DNA from: Bog-756 sp963725395
Lineage (GTDB): Bacteria > Actinomycetota > Acidimicrobiia > Acidimicrobiales > RAAP-2
Length of the DNA stretch: 64,000 nucleotides
Assembly (NCBI GenBank): GCA_963725395.1
Contig: CAVRYH010000001.1
Coordinates: 1 to 64,000 of the forward strand
Direction: 5' to 3'
Shown here: positions 45,809-53,976 of the stretch, piece after piece
Position numbering within the stretch: the stretch's first letter is position 1
Layout of the letters: each line of letters starts with the position of its first letter
Translations under genes and position numbers: made by a program
Notes under the pieces: model-generated
The model's database searches: none
What the model saw: only the letters and a program-made list of their open reading frames with translations
What the model was told of the DNA's origin: nothing

Positions 45809-46051
45809 TCACCTCCCCGGGCCCGGTCGCTGGGCCCCCATCTGGCGGACCCGCTCCCGGCTGACACCGAGACGCTCGGCGATGGCGTCGAGCGACAGTC
45901 CGTACCGCCGGGCCTCCTCGATGGCCTTGGCCCGCTTCTTCGCCTGCCGGGCCCGTTTTGCCTCCGCCTCCCTCATGGCGTCGTTGGCGGCGACGACGCG
46001 ATCGAGGGCCTTCCAGGCCTTTGCCGTCACCGGTCGGGGTTCGAAGGGCAT
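45809..46051 (-). CDS. Small helix-turn-helix protein resembling sigma-70 region 4
   Basis: 80 residues. A charged helix (NDAMREAEAKRARQAKKRAKAIEEARRYG) leads to a helix-turn-helix GLSLDAIAERLGVSRERVRQMG. The last resembles sigma-70 region 4.2, where DAIAERLGVSRERVRQ contacts -35 DNA, but also many stand-alone HTH proteins. No other sigma regions are present, so it is not a sigma factor. It could bind DNA as a dimer through the basic helix. Function unknown. Confidence 0.6.
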   Translation of the reverse strand: MPFEPRPVTAKAWKALDRVVAANDAMREAEAKRARQAKKRAKAIEEARRYGLSLDAIAERLGVSRERVRQMGAQRPGPGR

Positions 46052-46210
46052 CTCGGACCGATTTTACAGCACAAGCTTACTCTTGCGAACCCATGCGGCA
46101 AGCCCCCCCTTGTACTAGCGGCTCACGAGAATCGTCGATTTTTCCCGAGTATGGTCGCCGTAGTTCGGCTTGACGAGCAGGTGTGCCGTCGACCGACAAC
46201 GAGGCAACGC
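46052..46210. other. Intergenic region between divergent genes, no clear feature
   Basis: About 160 bp upstream of the small ORF and LPXTG protein gene. It has a short stem CTTGC/GCAAG around 46083-46103 followed by a C-run, and a TTGACG hexamer near 46169. No riboswitch class could be recognised. It probably holds promoters for both directions. Confidence 0.3.
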
Positions 46211-46432
46211 ATGAGCGGTGTTTCGGGCCCGGCGTCGGCAACGACGGCGGCGAAGCGAGAGGGAGGGGCAATGATCCGGTTCGGTCGCAGTGACGATCAC
46301 GGCAGTCGTGCGCCCGCCCTCGAGGGCGGCCCGGTCCCCTGCGGGGGGCCGGTGGCAGTCGCAGAGATCGATCGGGGTGCTGTGCCTGCCGACGGTTCCG
46401 GCGGACCCGGCTCAGAGAGGGAGTCATCGTGA
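46211..46432 (+). CDS. Possible small coupled ORF upstream of the LPXTG surface protein
   Basis: The frame is open to TGA 46430-46432, whose bases overlap the GTG start of the LPXTG gene (GTGA). The start could be ATG 46211 (73 residues) or ATG 46271 (53 residues), the latter behind a strong GGGAGGGG Shine-Dalgarno. Sequence is Gly/Pro/Ser-rich with MIRFGRSDDHGSRAPALEGG; no family. The overlap and ribosome-binding site suggest translation, perhaps as a leader peptide; coding potential is weak. Confidence 0.35.
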   Translation: MSGVSGPASATTAAKREGGAMIRFGRSDDHGSRAPALEGGPVPCGGPVAVAEIDRGAVPADGSGGPGSERESS

Positions 46433-47037
46433 AACGAATCATCATCATCCTCGCGTCGGTCGTCGGACTGATCGCGGTCAGCGTGACGATCGGGGGCGCA
46501 GCGTGGAGCGCGACCGACAGCTCGTCCTCGACACCGACCCAACAGGCGCAGCCGATCGGTCCGTCGGTCACCTCCACGGCCGCGGCCACGACCGCGCAGG
46601 GCCACTGGAGCACCACGACCACGACCGGTGGCTGGGGCACCACGACCACGACCGAGCAGGGCGGCTGGGGCACCACCACCACCACGACCGGCGGTTGGGG
46701 CACCACCACCACCACGACCGCGCCGCCGCCCACCACCACCACGACCGCGCCGCCGCCCACCACCACCACGACGGTCACACCGCAGGCACCCGGGGCGGTT
46801 GTCGCCACCAGTGCCTCACCCCCTGCGGCTTCGCCTCCCGCGTCCCCGGCGGTGACCCCGACCGCCGCCCCGACCTCGCTGCCGTTCACCGGGGTGAACA
46901 CGAAGCCACTGCTGATCGCGGGCATCACGCTGGTGGCCCTCGGCCTATGCCTCGTCGCCTCGTCCGACTCGTGGCGGAAGGCGAGACGCCGGCTCAGGGC
47001 GGCGTCCCAGTGGCTGCAGCTGATGATGGCGTTCTGA
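46429..47037 (+). CDS. LPXTG-anchored surface protein with GGWGTTTTT repeats
   Basis: 202 residues from GTG 46429. Signal peptide MKRIIIILASVVGLIAVSVTIGGAAWS. Residues 60-97 hold four tryptophan-centred repeats of about 10 residues (W60, W69, W80, W90) each followed by runs of five or six Thr. A Thr/Pro stalk runs to about 150. A sortase motif LPFTG at 151-155 is followed by a hydrophobic helix LLIAGITLVALGLCLVA and a basic tail RKARRRLR, the complete cell-wall sorting signal. The Thr runs are likely O-glycosylated (inference). No sortase gene is in the window. Confidence 0.83.
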   Translation: MKRIIIILASVVGLIAVSVTIGGAAWSATDSSSSTPTQQAQPIGPSVTSTAAATTAQGHWSTTTTTGGWGTTTTTEQGGWGTTTTTTGGWGTTTTTTAPPPTTTTTAPPPTTTTTVTPQAPGAVVATSASPPAASPPASPAVTPTAAPTSLPFTGVNTKPLLIAGITLVALGLCLVASSDSWRKARRRLRAASQWLQLMMAF

Positions 47038-47043
47038 GGACAG

Positions 47044-47069
47044 CCACCGGTCGCCGAAGCGGCCGGTGG
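47044..47069. terminator. Hairpin between convergent LPXTG and LOG-family genes
   Basis: Stem CCACCGG (47044-47050) / CCGGTGG (47063-47069) with a 12-nt loop lying between the two stop codons. Short and without a T-run, so only a candidate. Confidence 0.4.
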
Positions 47070-47085
47070 GGCCGCGTGACCCGTT

Positions 47086-48144
47086 CTAGTCGACCAGTCG
47101 GTTGAGGGCGTCGATCAACTGGCGCAGCCGGCCGTAGTGGACCTTGTTGAACCGGAAGACGAGGCGGGCGAGGTCCAGGTGCTCGCCGACGGTCCGCTCT
47201 GGGGGCAGCGGTTTGGACAGTCGCATCGAGCCGCCGGCGACGATGTCGGCGAAGCGGTTGTTGAGGTCCTTCAACGCCGAGGGATCGGGAGCCACCAGGA
47301 GCCGCATGACCAGGAGGTCACCGACCCACCGGCAGGACTGGTAGTTCCGGTAGAAGCCGAGGATCTCCTCGGTGGCCTGGTTGACGTCGTCGGTGATCAG
47401 GAACAGCGAACGGTCGTCGGGGGAGATGAGTCCGCGGGGCTCGACGTGGTCGGTGAGGAACTCGTGCCAGCCCGTCCAGTAGGTGCCGCCGGGCACGTCG
47501 AGCATGACGACGGGCGCTGGCTCGGCCTTCCCCGTCTGGAGCAGGGTCAAGAGCTCGTAGCTCTCGTCCAGGGTGCCAAAGCCACCGGGCAGCACGACGT
47601 AACCGTCTGATTCCTTGATCAGCATGAGCTTCCGGGTGAAGAAATACCGCATCTCGACGAGCTTCGGGTCCTGGGCGATGAAGGTGTTGGCCCCCTGCTC
47701 GAAGGGGAGCCTGATGTTCACGCCGATCGACTGCTGACGTCCGGCACCTTCCATCCCGGCGGCCATGATGCCGGGGCCGGCGCCGGTCACCACCATCCAA
47801 CCCGCCCGGGCCATGGCGGCCGCCAGCTCCCGGGTGGTGCCGTAGGCGGGGTGGTCGGGCTCCGTCCGGGCCGAGCCGAAGATGGTGACCTTGCGCTCCC
47901 GCCGGAACGGTCGGAACACCCGGAAGGCATCGGCCATCTCGGCCAGGGCGGAGTCGGCCACCTTCAGGTCGATGACCTCGGTGTCGTCCCGCGCCAGGCC
48001 GGCGACCGTGTGCAGCATCGAACGGAAGAGGCGCCGCTGGGCCGCGCTCGCTCCGTCCGAGGAGAGGTGGTCGGCCAGATGGTCCACGGCGAGCTCCACC
48101 GGCACCCCTCGGCCCGGTGGCAGTTCTTCGGACGCCTCGGCCAT
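47086..48144 (-). CDS. LOG-family protein (cytokinin riboside 5'-monophosphate phosphoribohydrolase-like)
   Basis: 352 residues from ATG 48144, larger than the about 190-residue minimal LOG because of N- and C-terminal helical extensions. The core has KVTIFGSARTEPDHPAYG, VVTGAGPGIMAAGMEGAG, and the motif VVLPGGFGTLDESYELLTLLQTGK (PGGxGTxxE). LOG enzymes release base from nucleoside 5'-monophosphates. In bacteria the true substrate is often unclear. Start overlaps the fbiC stop by one base (TGATG). Confidence 0.87.
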   Translation of the reverse strand: MAEASEELPPGRGVPVELAVDHLADHLSSDGASAAQRRLFRSMLHTVAGLARDDTEVIDLKVADSALAEMADAFRVFRPFRRERKVTIFGSARTEPDHPAYGTTRELAAAMARAGWMVVTGAGPGIMAAGMEGAGRQQSIGVNIRLPFEQGANTFIAQDPKLVEMRYFFTRKLMLIKESDGYVVLPGGFGTLDESYELLTLLQTGKAEPAPVVMLDVPGGTYWTGWHEFLTDHVEPRGLISPDDRSLFLITDDVNQATEEILGFYRNYQSCRWVGDLLVMRLLVAPDPSALKDLNNRFADIVAGGSMRLSKPLPPERTVGEHLDLARLVFRFNKVHYGRLRQLIDALNRLVD

Positions 48145-50555
48145 CAGTTGGCGGCGGCGAGTGCTTCGCTGCGGGGGCCCGGGTCCGTCACGCGGCCGTA
48201 CAGGGTGGTCCGTTGGGCCAGCGTCCTCCCGAGCGGGGCGACGATGGCGGCGAACTGCTCGGCATCCATCATCTGACCGTGGCTGGCACCGGCGGCTCGC
48301 GAGATGTTCTCGTCCATGAGCGTGCCGCCCAGGTCGTTCACGCCGGCCCGCAGGATCTGTCTGACCCCGTCGGCGCCCATCTTGACCCAGCTGATCTGGA
48401 TGTTGTCGATGGCCCCGCGGTAGGCGATCCGTCCCACGGCGTGCATGAGCAGCGTCTCGCGGAAGGTCGGACCCCGGCGGGACTTGTGCTGCAGGTAGAT
48501 CGGGGTGGCCATGTGGACGAAGGGGAGGGGGACGAACTCGGTGAACCCGCCCGTCTCGAGCTGGAGGTTCCGGGTGGCGACCAGATGGCGGGCCCACGAC
48601 CGCGGCTGTTCCACCGCTCCGAACATGATGGTCACGTTCGACCGCAGGCCCACCCCGTGTGCGGTGCGGTGGGCGGTCAGCCACTGCTCGGTATCGATTT
48701 TGTCCGGGCAGAGGATCGCTCGTACCGGGTCGTCGAGGATCTCGGCCGCCGTGCCCGGCAGGGTCTTCAGCCCGGCGTCCCGGAGCAGGACCAGGTAGTC
48801 GGCCAGGGGCATGGCCGAGCGCCGCGCCCCCTCGGTGACCTCGAGAGCGGTGAAGCCGTGGATGTGGATCGTCGCCGACGCCTCCCGCACCGCCTTGATG
48901 ACGTCCAGGTAGTACTCGCCGTCGAAATTGGGGTGTATCCCGCCCTGGAGGCACACCTCGGTGGCGCCCAGAGCCTCGGCCTCGCGCACCCGGTCGGAGA
49001 TCTCGCTCAGGTCGAGCAGGTAGGGGTTGCCCCGGAGATTCAGCGACAGCGGCCCCTTGGAGAAGGCGCAGAACTTGCACTTGAAGGTGCAGACGTTGGT
49101 GTAGTTGATGTTCCGATTGACGACGTAGGTCACCTCGTCGCCGACCGTCTCGGCGCGCAGGTGATCGGCCACCTCGGCCACCGCCCGGACCTCGGGGCCC
49201 CGGGCGGCGAACAGGGTGACGATCTCCTCCTCACCCACCGTGTCGCCGTCGAGCACCCCGGCCAGCACCTCACCCACGGCGCCACCGACCGACGGCACCG
49301 TCGCCAGCGGTGGGACACCCGCCCGTGCCTGGGTGCTCTCTGCGCCGCTCTCGTCGCCCAGGAGCATCGGTGGAGGGGTCTCGCCACCCGAACACCAGGG
49401 GTGGTCGCGGCCGAGCCCCTCGGCGTCGGAGGCATCGAGCACGGCAAAGCGCACGGCGTCGTCGAGCCACCGGGCGGGATCGAGGGCGAACGTCGGATAC
49501 AGGGTCAGCCTGGGTGCCAGGGTGAAACCGGCGGCCTCGGTGGCCCCCCGGAGCAGCGGGAGGGCGGGCCATGCTCGTTCCGGATTGACGTGGTCCACCG
49601 TCAGTGGCGAGACCCCGCCCCAGTCGTCGATACCGGACGCGATGAGCGGGCCGAGGTCGTCGGAGAGGTTGGGCGGTGCCTGGAGGTGGATGTCCGGGGG
49701 CAATACCAGCCGGGCCACGGCGATCGTCCACAGGAACTCGTCGGTGGGACACGGCTCAGCACGGTGCATGGACGTGCCCGGTTTGGGCAGAAAGTTCTGG
49801 ATGATCACTTCCTGCACGTGGCCGTGAGCGGAATGACTGGCGGCGATGGCCTCGAGCGTGGCCAGTCGGTCGGCCCGTGACTCGCCGATGCCCACGAGAA
49901 GTCCGGTGGTGAAGGGGATGCCGGCCGTCCCGGCGGCCTCGAGCGTGGCCAGCCGGCGGGCGGGGTCCTTGTCGGGTGCGGAGCGGTGGGCGTCCAGGTC
50001 GGGACTGAGCGACTCGATCATCATCCCCTGGCTGGCGGTCACCTCCCGGAGCCGGGTCAGGTCTTCGAGATCGAGGGCCCCGGCGTTGGCGTGGGGCAGG
50101 AGGCCGGTCTCGTCGAGCACGGCCCGGCAGGCCTCGACGAGGTAGTCGACGGTGGAGGAGTACCCGTGCTCGTCCAGCCAGCGACGGGCCGACGGATACC
50201 GGTCCTCTGGTCCCTCGCCCAGGGTGAAGAGCGCCTCGTGGCAGCCGGCGGCCCGGCCGGCCCTGGCGATGTCGAGCACCTCGTCGAGCCCGAGATAGGG
50301 GGAGGCGAGCCGGGCCGGTGCCTTGGCGAACGTGCAGTAGCCGCAGCGGTCGCGGCACAGCATGGTCAGAGGGATGAACACCTTGGGCGAGAAGGTGATC
50401 CGGTTGCCGTGGGCCTGGCGGCGCACTCGGTCGGCTCTGACCTGGAGCTCGCCGATCGGGGAGCTCACGAGCTGCTCGGTGGTGCCCCCCGGGGCAGGCG
50501 GCGAGAGGTCGGACGCGACACGGCCGGACGGAGGGGAGCCGGGGTCGACGGACAT
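48144..50555 (-). CDS. fbiC: FbiC, 7,8-didemethyl-8-hydroxy-5-deazariboflavin (FO) synthase, CofG-CofH fusion
   Basis: 803 residues from ATG 50555 (MSVDPG). It makes FO, the chromophore of cofactor F420, from tyrosine and 5-amino-6-ribitylamino-uracil. Two radical-SAM domains, each with CX3CX2C: C67/C71/C74 in CRDRCGYC (CofG half) and C489/C493/C496 in CTFKCKFC (CofH half). Other family segments: LFTLGEGPEDRYPSARRWL, IQNFLPKPGT, CLQGGIHPNFDGEYYLDVIKAV and LPFVHMATPIYLQ. Length matches FbiC of mycobacteria. F420-dependent enzymes are therefore expected. Gene follows pgl by 80 bp. Confidence 0.96.
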   Translation of the reverse strand: MSVDPGSPPSGRVASDLSPPAPGGTTEQLVSSPIGELQVRADRVRRQAHGNRITFSPKVFIPLTMLCRDRCGYCTFAKAPARLASPYLGLDEVLDIARAGRAAGCHEALFTLGEGPEDRYPSARRWLDEHGYSSTVDYLVEACRAVLDETGLLPHANAGALDLEDLTRLREVTASQGMMIESLSPDLDAHRSAPDKDPARRLATLEAAGTAGIPFTTGLLVGIGESRADRLATLEAIAASHSAHGHVQEVIIQNFLPKPGTSMHRAEPCPTDEFLWTIAVARLVLPPDIHLQAPPNLSDDLGPLIASGIDDWGGVSPLTVDHVNPERAWPALPLLRGATEAAGFTLAPRLTLYPTFALDPARWLDDAVRFAVLDASDAEGLGRDHPWCSGGETPPPMLLGDESGAESTQARAGVPPLATVPSVGGAVGEVLAGVLDGDTVGEEEIVTLFAARGPEVRAVAEVADHLRAETVGDEVTYVVNRNINYTNVCTFKCKFCAFSKGPLSLNLRGNPYLLDLSEISDRVREAEALGATEVCLQGGIHPNFDGEYYLDVIKAVREASATIHIHGFTALEVTEGARRSAMPLADYLVLLRDAGLKTLPGTAAEILDDPVRAILCPDKIDTEQWLTAHRTAHGVGLRSNVTIMFGAVEQPRSWARHLVATRNLQLETGGFTEFVPLPFVHMATPIYLQHKSRRGPTFRETLLMHAVGRIAYRGAIDNIQISWVKMGADGVRQILRAGVNDLGGTLMDENISRAAGASHGQMMDAEQFAAIVAPLGRTLAQRTTLYGRVTDPGPRSEALAAAN

Positions 50556-50635
50556 CGGCGACACCTTACCGGAGGACCCTGCCGTGACGATCGGACGCGG
50601 TGCTGGGCGAAGAGGTGGGGCAGGGAGGGACGGGC

Positions 50636-51325
50636 CTACCCGGGCGGGAGAGCGTCGGCGTCGACCAGCCACACGACGCGCTCGGCGTCGACCCGGGATG
50701 CGGGGAGGTCGGCCCCTCCGACAACCCCCTCCAATGCGGCGCGCTTGGAGGATCCCGACACGGTGAACACGACCAGGCGGGCGCGGGCGATGGCCGGCAG
50801 GGTGAGGGTGATCCGATCGTGGGGGTTGTTGGCGTTCGGATCGTGGTTGGCCACCACCAGGACGTCGGGGTCGTCGACGGCCAGGGCCGGCGAATCCGGG
50901 AACAGCGAGGCGGTGTGCCCGTCGGGACCCAGACCCAGGTGGATCAGGTCGAACGAGTCGAGTGGGCTGATGATCCCCTGATAGCGGTCGGCCGCCTCGT
51001 CGGGGGTGCCGCGCTCGTACATCGGATTGTCCGAGCCCACCGGCCCGACCTCGTCCAGCAAGGTCTCGGCGATCATCCGGTGGTTGGAGTCAGCGTGGTC
51101 GGGGGGGACGCACCGCTCGTCGCCTAAGAAGACGTCGACCCCGCTCCAGTCGGGGTCGACGCGGCCCGCGCTCAGCCCGGCCAGGTGGGCGTAGCACGCC
51201 CGCGCCGTCGAGCCCCCCGAGAGGAAGAGCGAGAACCGACCCGGGCGGGCCGCGGCCAACTGCTCCACCACCAGTCGGGCGAACGCCTCGGGGACCGACG
51301 GCACAACCTCCAGGTCGCCGGTCAC
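50636..51325 (-). CDS. pgl: 6-phosphogluconolactonase
   Basis: 229 residues from GTG 51325. Hydrolyses 6-phosphogluconolactone to 6-phosphogluconate in the oxidative pentose phosphate pathway. Landmarks: FSLFLSGGSTARACYAHLA, VDVFLGDERCVPPDHADSNHRM and DLIHLGLGPDGHTASLFPDSPAL, the last including the GxDGHTASLFP active-site block. It follows zwf by 34 bp. Confidence 0.95.
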   Translation of the reverse strand: MTGDLEVVPSVPEAFARLVVEQLAAARPGRFSLFLSGGSTARACYAHLAGLSAGRVDPDWSGVDVFLGDERCVPPDHADSNHRMIAETLLDEVGPVGSDNPMYERGTPDEAADRYQGIISPLDSFDLIHLGLGPDGHTASLFPDSPALAVDDPDVLVVANHDPNANNPHDRITLTLPAIARARLVVFTVSGSSKRAALEGVVGGADLPASRVDAERVVWLVDADALPPG

Positions 51326-51359
51326 CCGATGGCCCCGTCCTGGGAACGCCGCGGGCCGA

Positions 51360-53006
51360 TCACTGCGGCGGTTCGGTCAGCCGGCCCCCGCTCAGCTCGA
51401 GGTCGAACACGGGGTTGCGCCACTCGTCCCCGGACCGCTCCACGAGGAGGTCGGCCATGTGGGGACCCCAGCTGCCGGCCGGGTAGGTGTGGAGGGCGCC
51501 GCCGGGATCGGCCCACGCCTGGAGGTAGGGGTCGACGATACGCCACGCCTGGCGGACCTCGTCGGCCCGGATGAACAGCGTGGCGTCTCCCACCATGGCG
51601 TCGTGGATGAGGCGCTCGTAGCCGTCCGCCGCCTCGGTCCCGGCGAACGTCTCGGCATAGGAGAAGTCCATGGCCACTGAGCGGATGTGGAATTTCTCGC
51701 CGGGGACCTTGGCCCCGAACTCGAGGCTGATGCCCTCGTCGGGTTGGATGCGCAGGATCAGCGTGTTCGGGCGCAGGTCACGGCTGGTGCGATGGTCGAA
51801 CAGGAGGAACGGTACCTGTCGGAAAGTCAGCGCCACCTCGGTCACCCGGGCGGGCAGGCGCTTGCCGGTGCGCACATAGATCGGCACCCCGGCCCATCTC
51901 CAGTTCTCCACTCGGAGTCGGAGGGCTATGTACGTCTCGGTCTGGCTGTCCGGGGAGACGTCCTCCTCCTGGCGGTAGCCGACGACGGGCTTGCCGTCGA
52001 TGAACCCGGCCGTGTACTGGGCCCGCACCGACTTGTCCACGGCCTCGTCGGGGGTGGGGATGTCGACGGCCTGGAGCAACTTCACCTTCTCGTCACGGAT
52101 GCGGTCGGCATCGGTGCTGGTCGGCGACTCCATCAGGGTGAGCGCCAGCACCTGCATCACGTGGTTCTGCACGATGTCCCGGAGGGCCCCGGCGGTCTCG
52201 TAGAAGCCGCCACGATGCTCGACCCCCAGGCTCTCGGCCACGGTGACCTGCACCTGTTCGATGTACCGTCGGTTCCAGATGGGCTCGAAGATGGCGTTGG
52301 CGAAGCGGAGGGCGAGGACGTTCTGGACGGTCTCTTTCCCCATGTAGTGGTCGATCCGGTAGATCTGGCTCTCGTCGAATGCGGCGTGCATCTGCTCGTT
52401 CAGGGCATCGGCCGACGCCAGGTCCCGTCCAAACGGCTTCTCCACGACCACCCGGACGAACGAACCACCCTCGGCCGGCCTCGTGCACGCGTGCTCGGCC
52501 AGGGCGCCGGCCACCAGTCCGAACACGCTCGGGATGGTGGCCAGGTAGTAGAGCCGGTTGCCGGCGGTGCCGTCGAGGAGGTCGGCCTCGTCGAGGTGCT
52601 CCTTCAACCGGCCGAAGGTGTCCGGGTGGTCGTACTCGCCGGCGACGTACTTGAACCGCTCGATCAGGGCCCTCCACTTCGGCCCGCCGTCCGGGGTCGC
52701 CTCGGCCACCCTCTCCCGGAACTCCTTGTCCGTCCATTGGGTGCGGGCCACCCCGATGAGGGTGAAGCCGTCGTCGAGCACGCCCCGGTCGGCCAGTCGG
52801 GCCAGGGCGGGAAGGATCTTGCGCTGCGTGAGATCGCCCGATGCCCCGAAGATGACCATGGCCACCGGGGGCGCCTTGGACAGAACGGGCGGCAACGAGC
52901 GCTGCTTGCCCACGGCCCGGCCACGATCGCCGTCGCCATCGGCGCCGTGCTCCCCGGCCCCCATGCCGCCTGTGCTCCCCGTCTCGGTATGGGTGTCGGT
53001 GCTCAT
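51360..53006 (-). CDS. zwf: Glucose-6-phosphate dehydrogenase
   Basis: 548 residues from ATG 53006 (MSTDTHTET). Cofactor site VMVIFGASGDLTQRKILPALARL near 45-65 (GASGDLxxRK); active site SQIYRIDHYMGKETVQNVLALRFAN (RIDHYxGKE); VVVEKPFGRDLASA; and the C-terminal GDATLFIRADEVRQAWRIVDP. The N-terminal about 40 residues are Gly/Asp-rich and extra. Start overlaps the gnd stop in ATGA. The opcA assembly-factor gene usual after zwf in actinobacteria is missing here. Confidence 0.96.
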   Translation of the reverse strand: MSTDTHTETGSTGGMGAGEHGADGDGDRGRAVGKQRSLPPVLSKAPPVAMVIFGASGDLTQRKILPALARLADRGVLDDGFTLIGVARTQWTDKEFRERVAEATPDGGPKWRALIERFKYVAGEYDHPDTFGRLKEHLDEADLLDGTAGNRLYYLATIPSVFGLVAGALAEHACTRPAEGGSFVRVVVEKPFGRDLASADALNEQMHAAFDESQIYRIDHYMGKETVQNVLALRFANAIFEPIWNRRYIEQVQVTVAESLGVEHRGGFYETAGALRDIVQNHVMQVLALTLMESPTSTDADRIRDEKVKLLQAVDIPTPDEAVDKSVRAQYTAGFIDGKPVVGYRQEEDVSPDSQTETYIALRLRVENWRWAGVPIYVRTGKRLPARVTEVALTFRQVPFLLFDHRTSRDLRPNTLILRIQPDEGISLEFGAKVPGEKFHIRSVAMDFSYAETFAGTEAADGYERLIHDAMVGDATLFIRADEVRQAWRIVDPYLQAWADPGGALHTYPAGSWGPHMADLLVERSGDEWRNPVFDLELSGGRLTEPPQ

Positions 53007-53938
53007 TTGGGGGTGAACGTTTCGCCGCCCTGGGTGCCGTCCGACGTCGTGAAGGCGTGCCCACCGAACTGGTTGCGCAGCGCCGACACGAGCCGGAGCC
53101 CGAAGGCGTCCTTCTTCTGGGAGGCGAACCGGGCGAAGAGCGCCGAGGAGATGACCGGCGCCGACACGCCCCGGTCGATCGCCTCCTCGACGGTCCAACG
53201 GCCCTCGCCGGAGTCGACCACCACCCCCTCGATCTGCTCGAAACCCGACTCGGGCCGTAGCGCCCGTTCGGCCAGTTCGAGGAGCCAGCTCCGCACGACC
53301 GAGCCGTAGCGCCAGATGGCGGCGATCTGATGGAGGTCGAGGTCGAACTCGGGGGCCTCGGACATGATCTCGAACCCTTCGGCGTAGGCCTGCATCAGGC
53401 CGTACTCGATGCCGTTGTGGACCATCTTGACGAAGTGGCCGGCTCCAGGGGGTCCGACGTGCGCGTACCCGCCCTCGGGGGCGAGGGCCACGAAGGCCGG
53501 CTCGGCCACCGCCACCGCCTCCTTCGTGCCGCCCACCATCAGGCAGTAGCCCTCCTTCAGACCCCAGATGCCACCCGAGGTGCCGGCGTCGACCAAGGCC
53601 ACACCCTTGGCGGCCAGCTCGTCGACCAGGGGGGCGGTCTCTTTGTAGTTGGAGTTGCCGCCGTCGATGATCACGTCCCCGGAGTCGAACAGCCCGGCCA
53701 GGGTGGTGATGGTCGAGTTGGTGGGCGCTCCGGCCGGGACCATGACCCAGGCGACCCTCGGTGCGGTGAGGGCACCCGCCACCTCCTCGAGGGTGGTCGC
53801 GGTCTCCGCCCCCAGCTTGGCCGCCGCGGTGCGGGCGTCCTCGGACAGGTCGAAGGCGACGACCTCGTGCCCGTGCTCCAGGAGGCGCTGGGTCATGTTG
53901 GCACCCATCTTGCCCAGGCCGATCATGGCGATCCTCAT
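53003..53938 (-). CDS. gnd: 6-phosphogluconate dehydrogenase, decarboxylating (short type)
   Basis: 311 residues from ATG 53938, with AGGAG 7 nt upstream. Converts 6-phosphogluconate to ribulose 5-phosphate. Rossmann MRIAMIGLGKMGANMTQRLLEHGHEVVAFDLSED, substrate loop DGGNSNYKETAP, DAGTSGGIWGLKEGYCLMVGG, catalytic KMVHNGIEYGLMQAYAEG, and the C-terminal FASQKKDAFGLRLVSALRNQFGGH. About 160 residues shorter than the E. coli type; short members frequently prefer NAD, though specificity is not proven here. Confidence 0.94.
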   Translation of the reverse strand: MRIAMIGLGKMGANMTQRLLEHGHEVVAFDLSEDARTAAAKLGAETATTLEEVAGALTAPRVAWVMVPAGAPTNSTITTLAGLFDSGDVIIDGGNSNYKETAPLVDELAAKGVALVDAGTSGGIWGLKEGYCLMVGGTKEAVAVAEPAFVALAPEGGYAHVGPPGAGHFVKMVHNGIEYGLMQAYAEGFEIMSEAPEFDLDLHQIAAIWRYGSVVRSWLLELAERALRPESGFEQIEGVVVDSGEGRWTVEEAIDRGVSAPVISSALFARFASQKKDAFGLRLVSALRNQFGGHAFTTSDGTQGGETFTPK

Positions 53939-53976
53939 GCTGTGCTCCTGTTCCGTCGGGATGGGGATGACATCGA

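Noticed and set aside
46052..46428. c-di-AMP (ydaO-type) riboswitch upstream of the LPXTG gene
   Set aside because: Position is suggestive, but conserved riboswitch segments are not recognisable.
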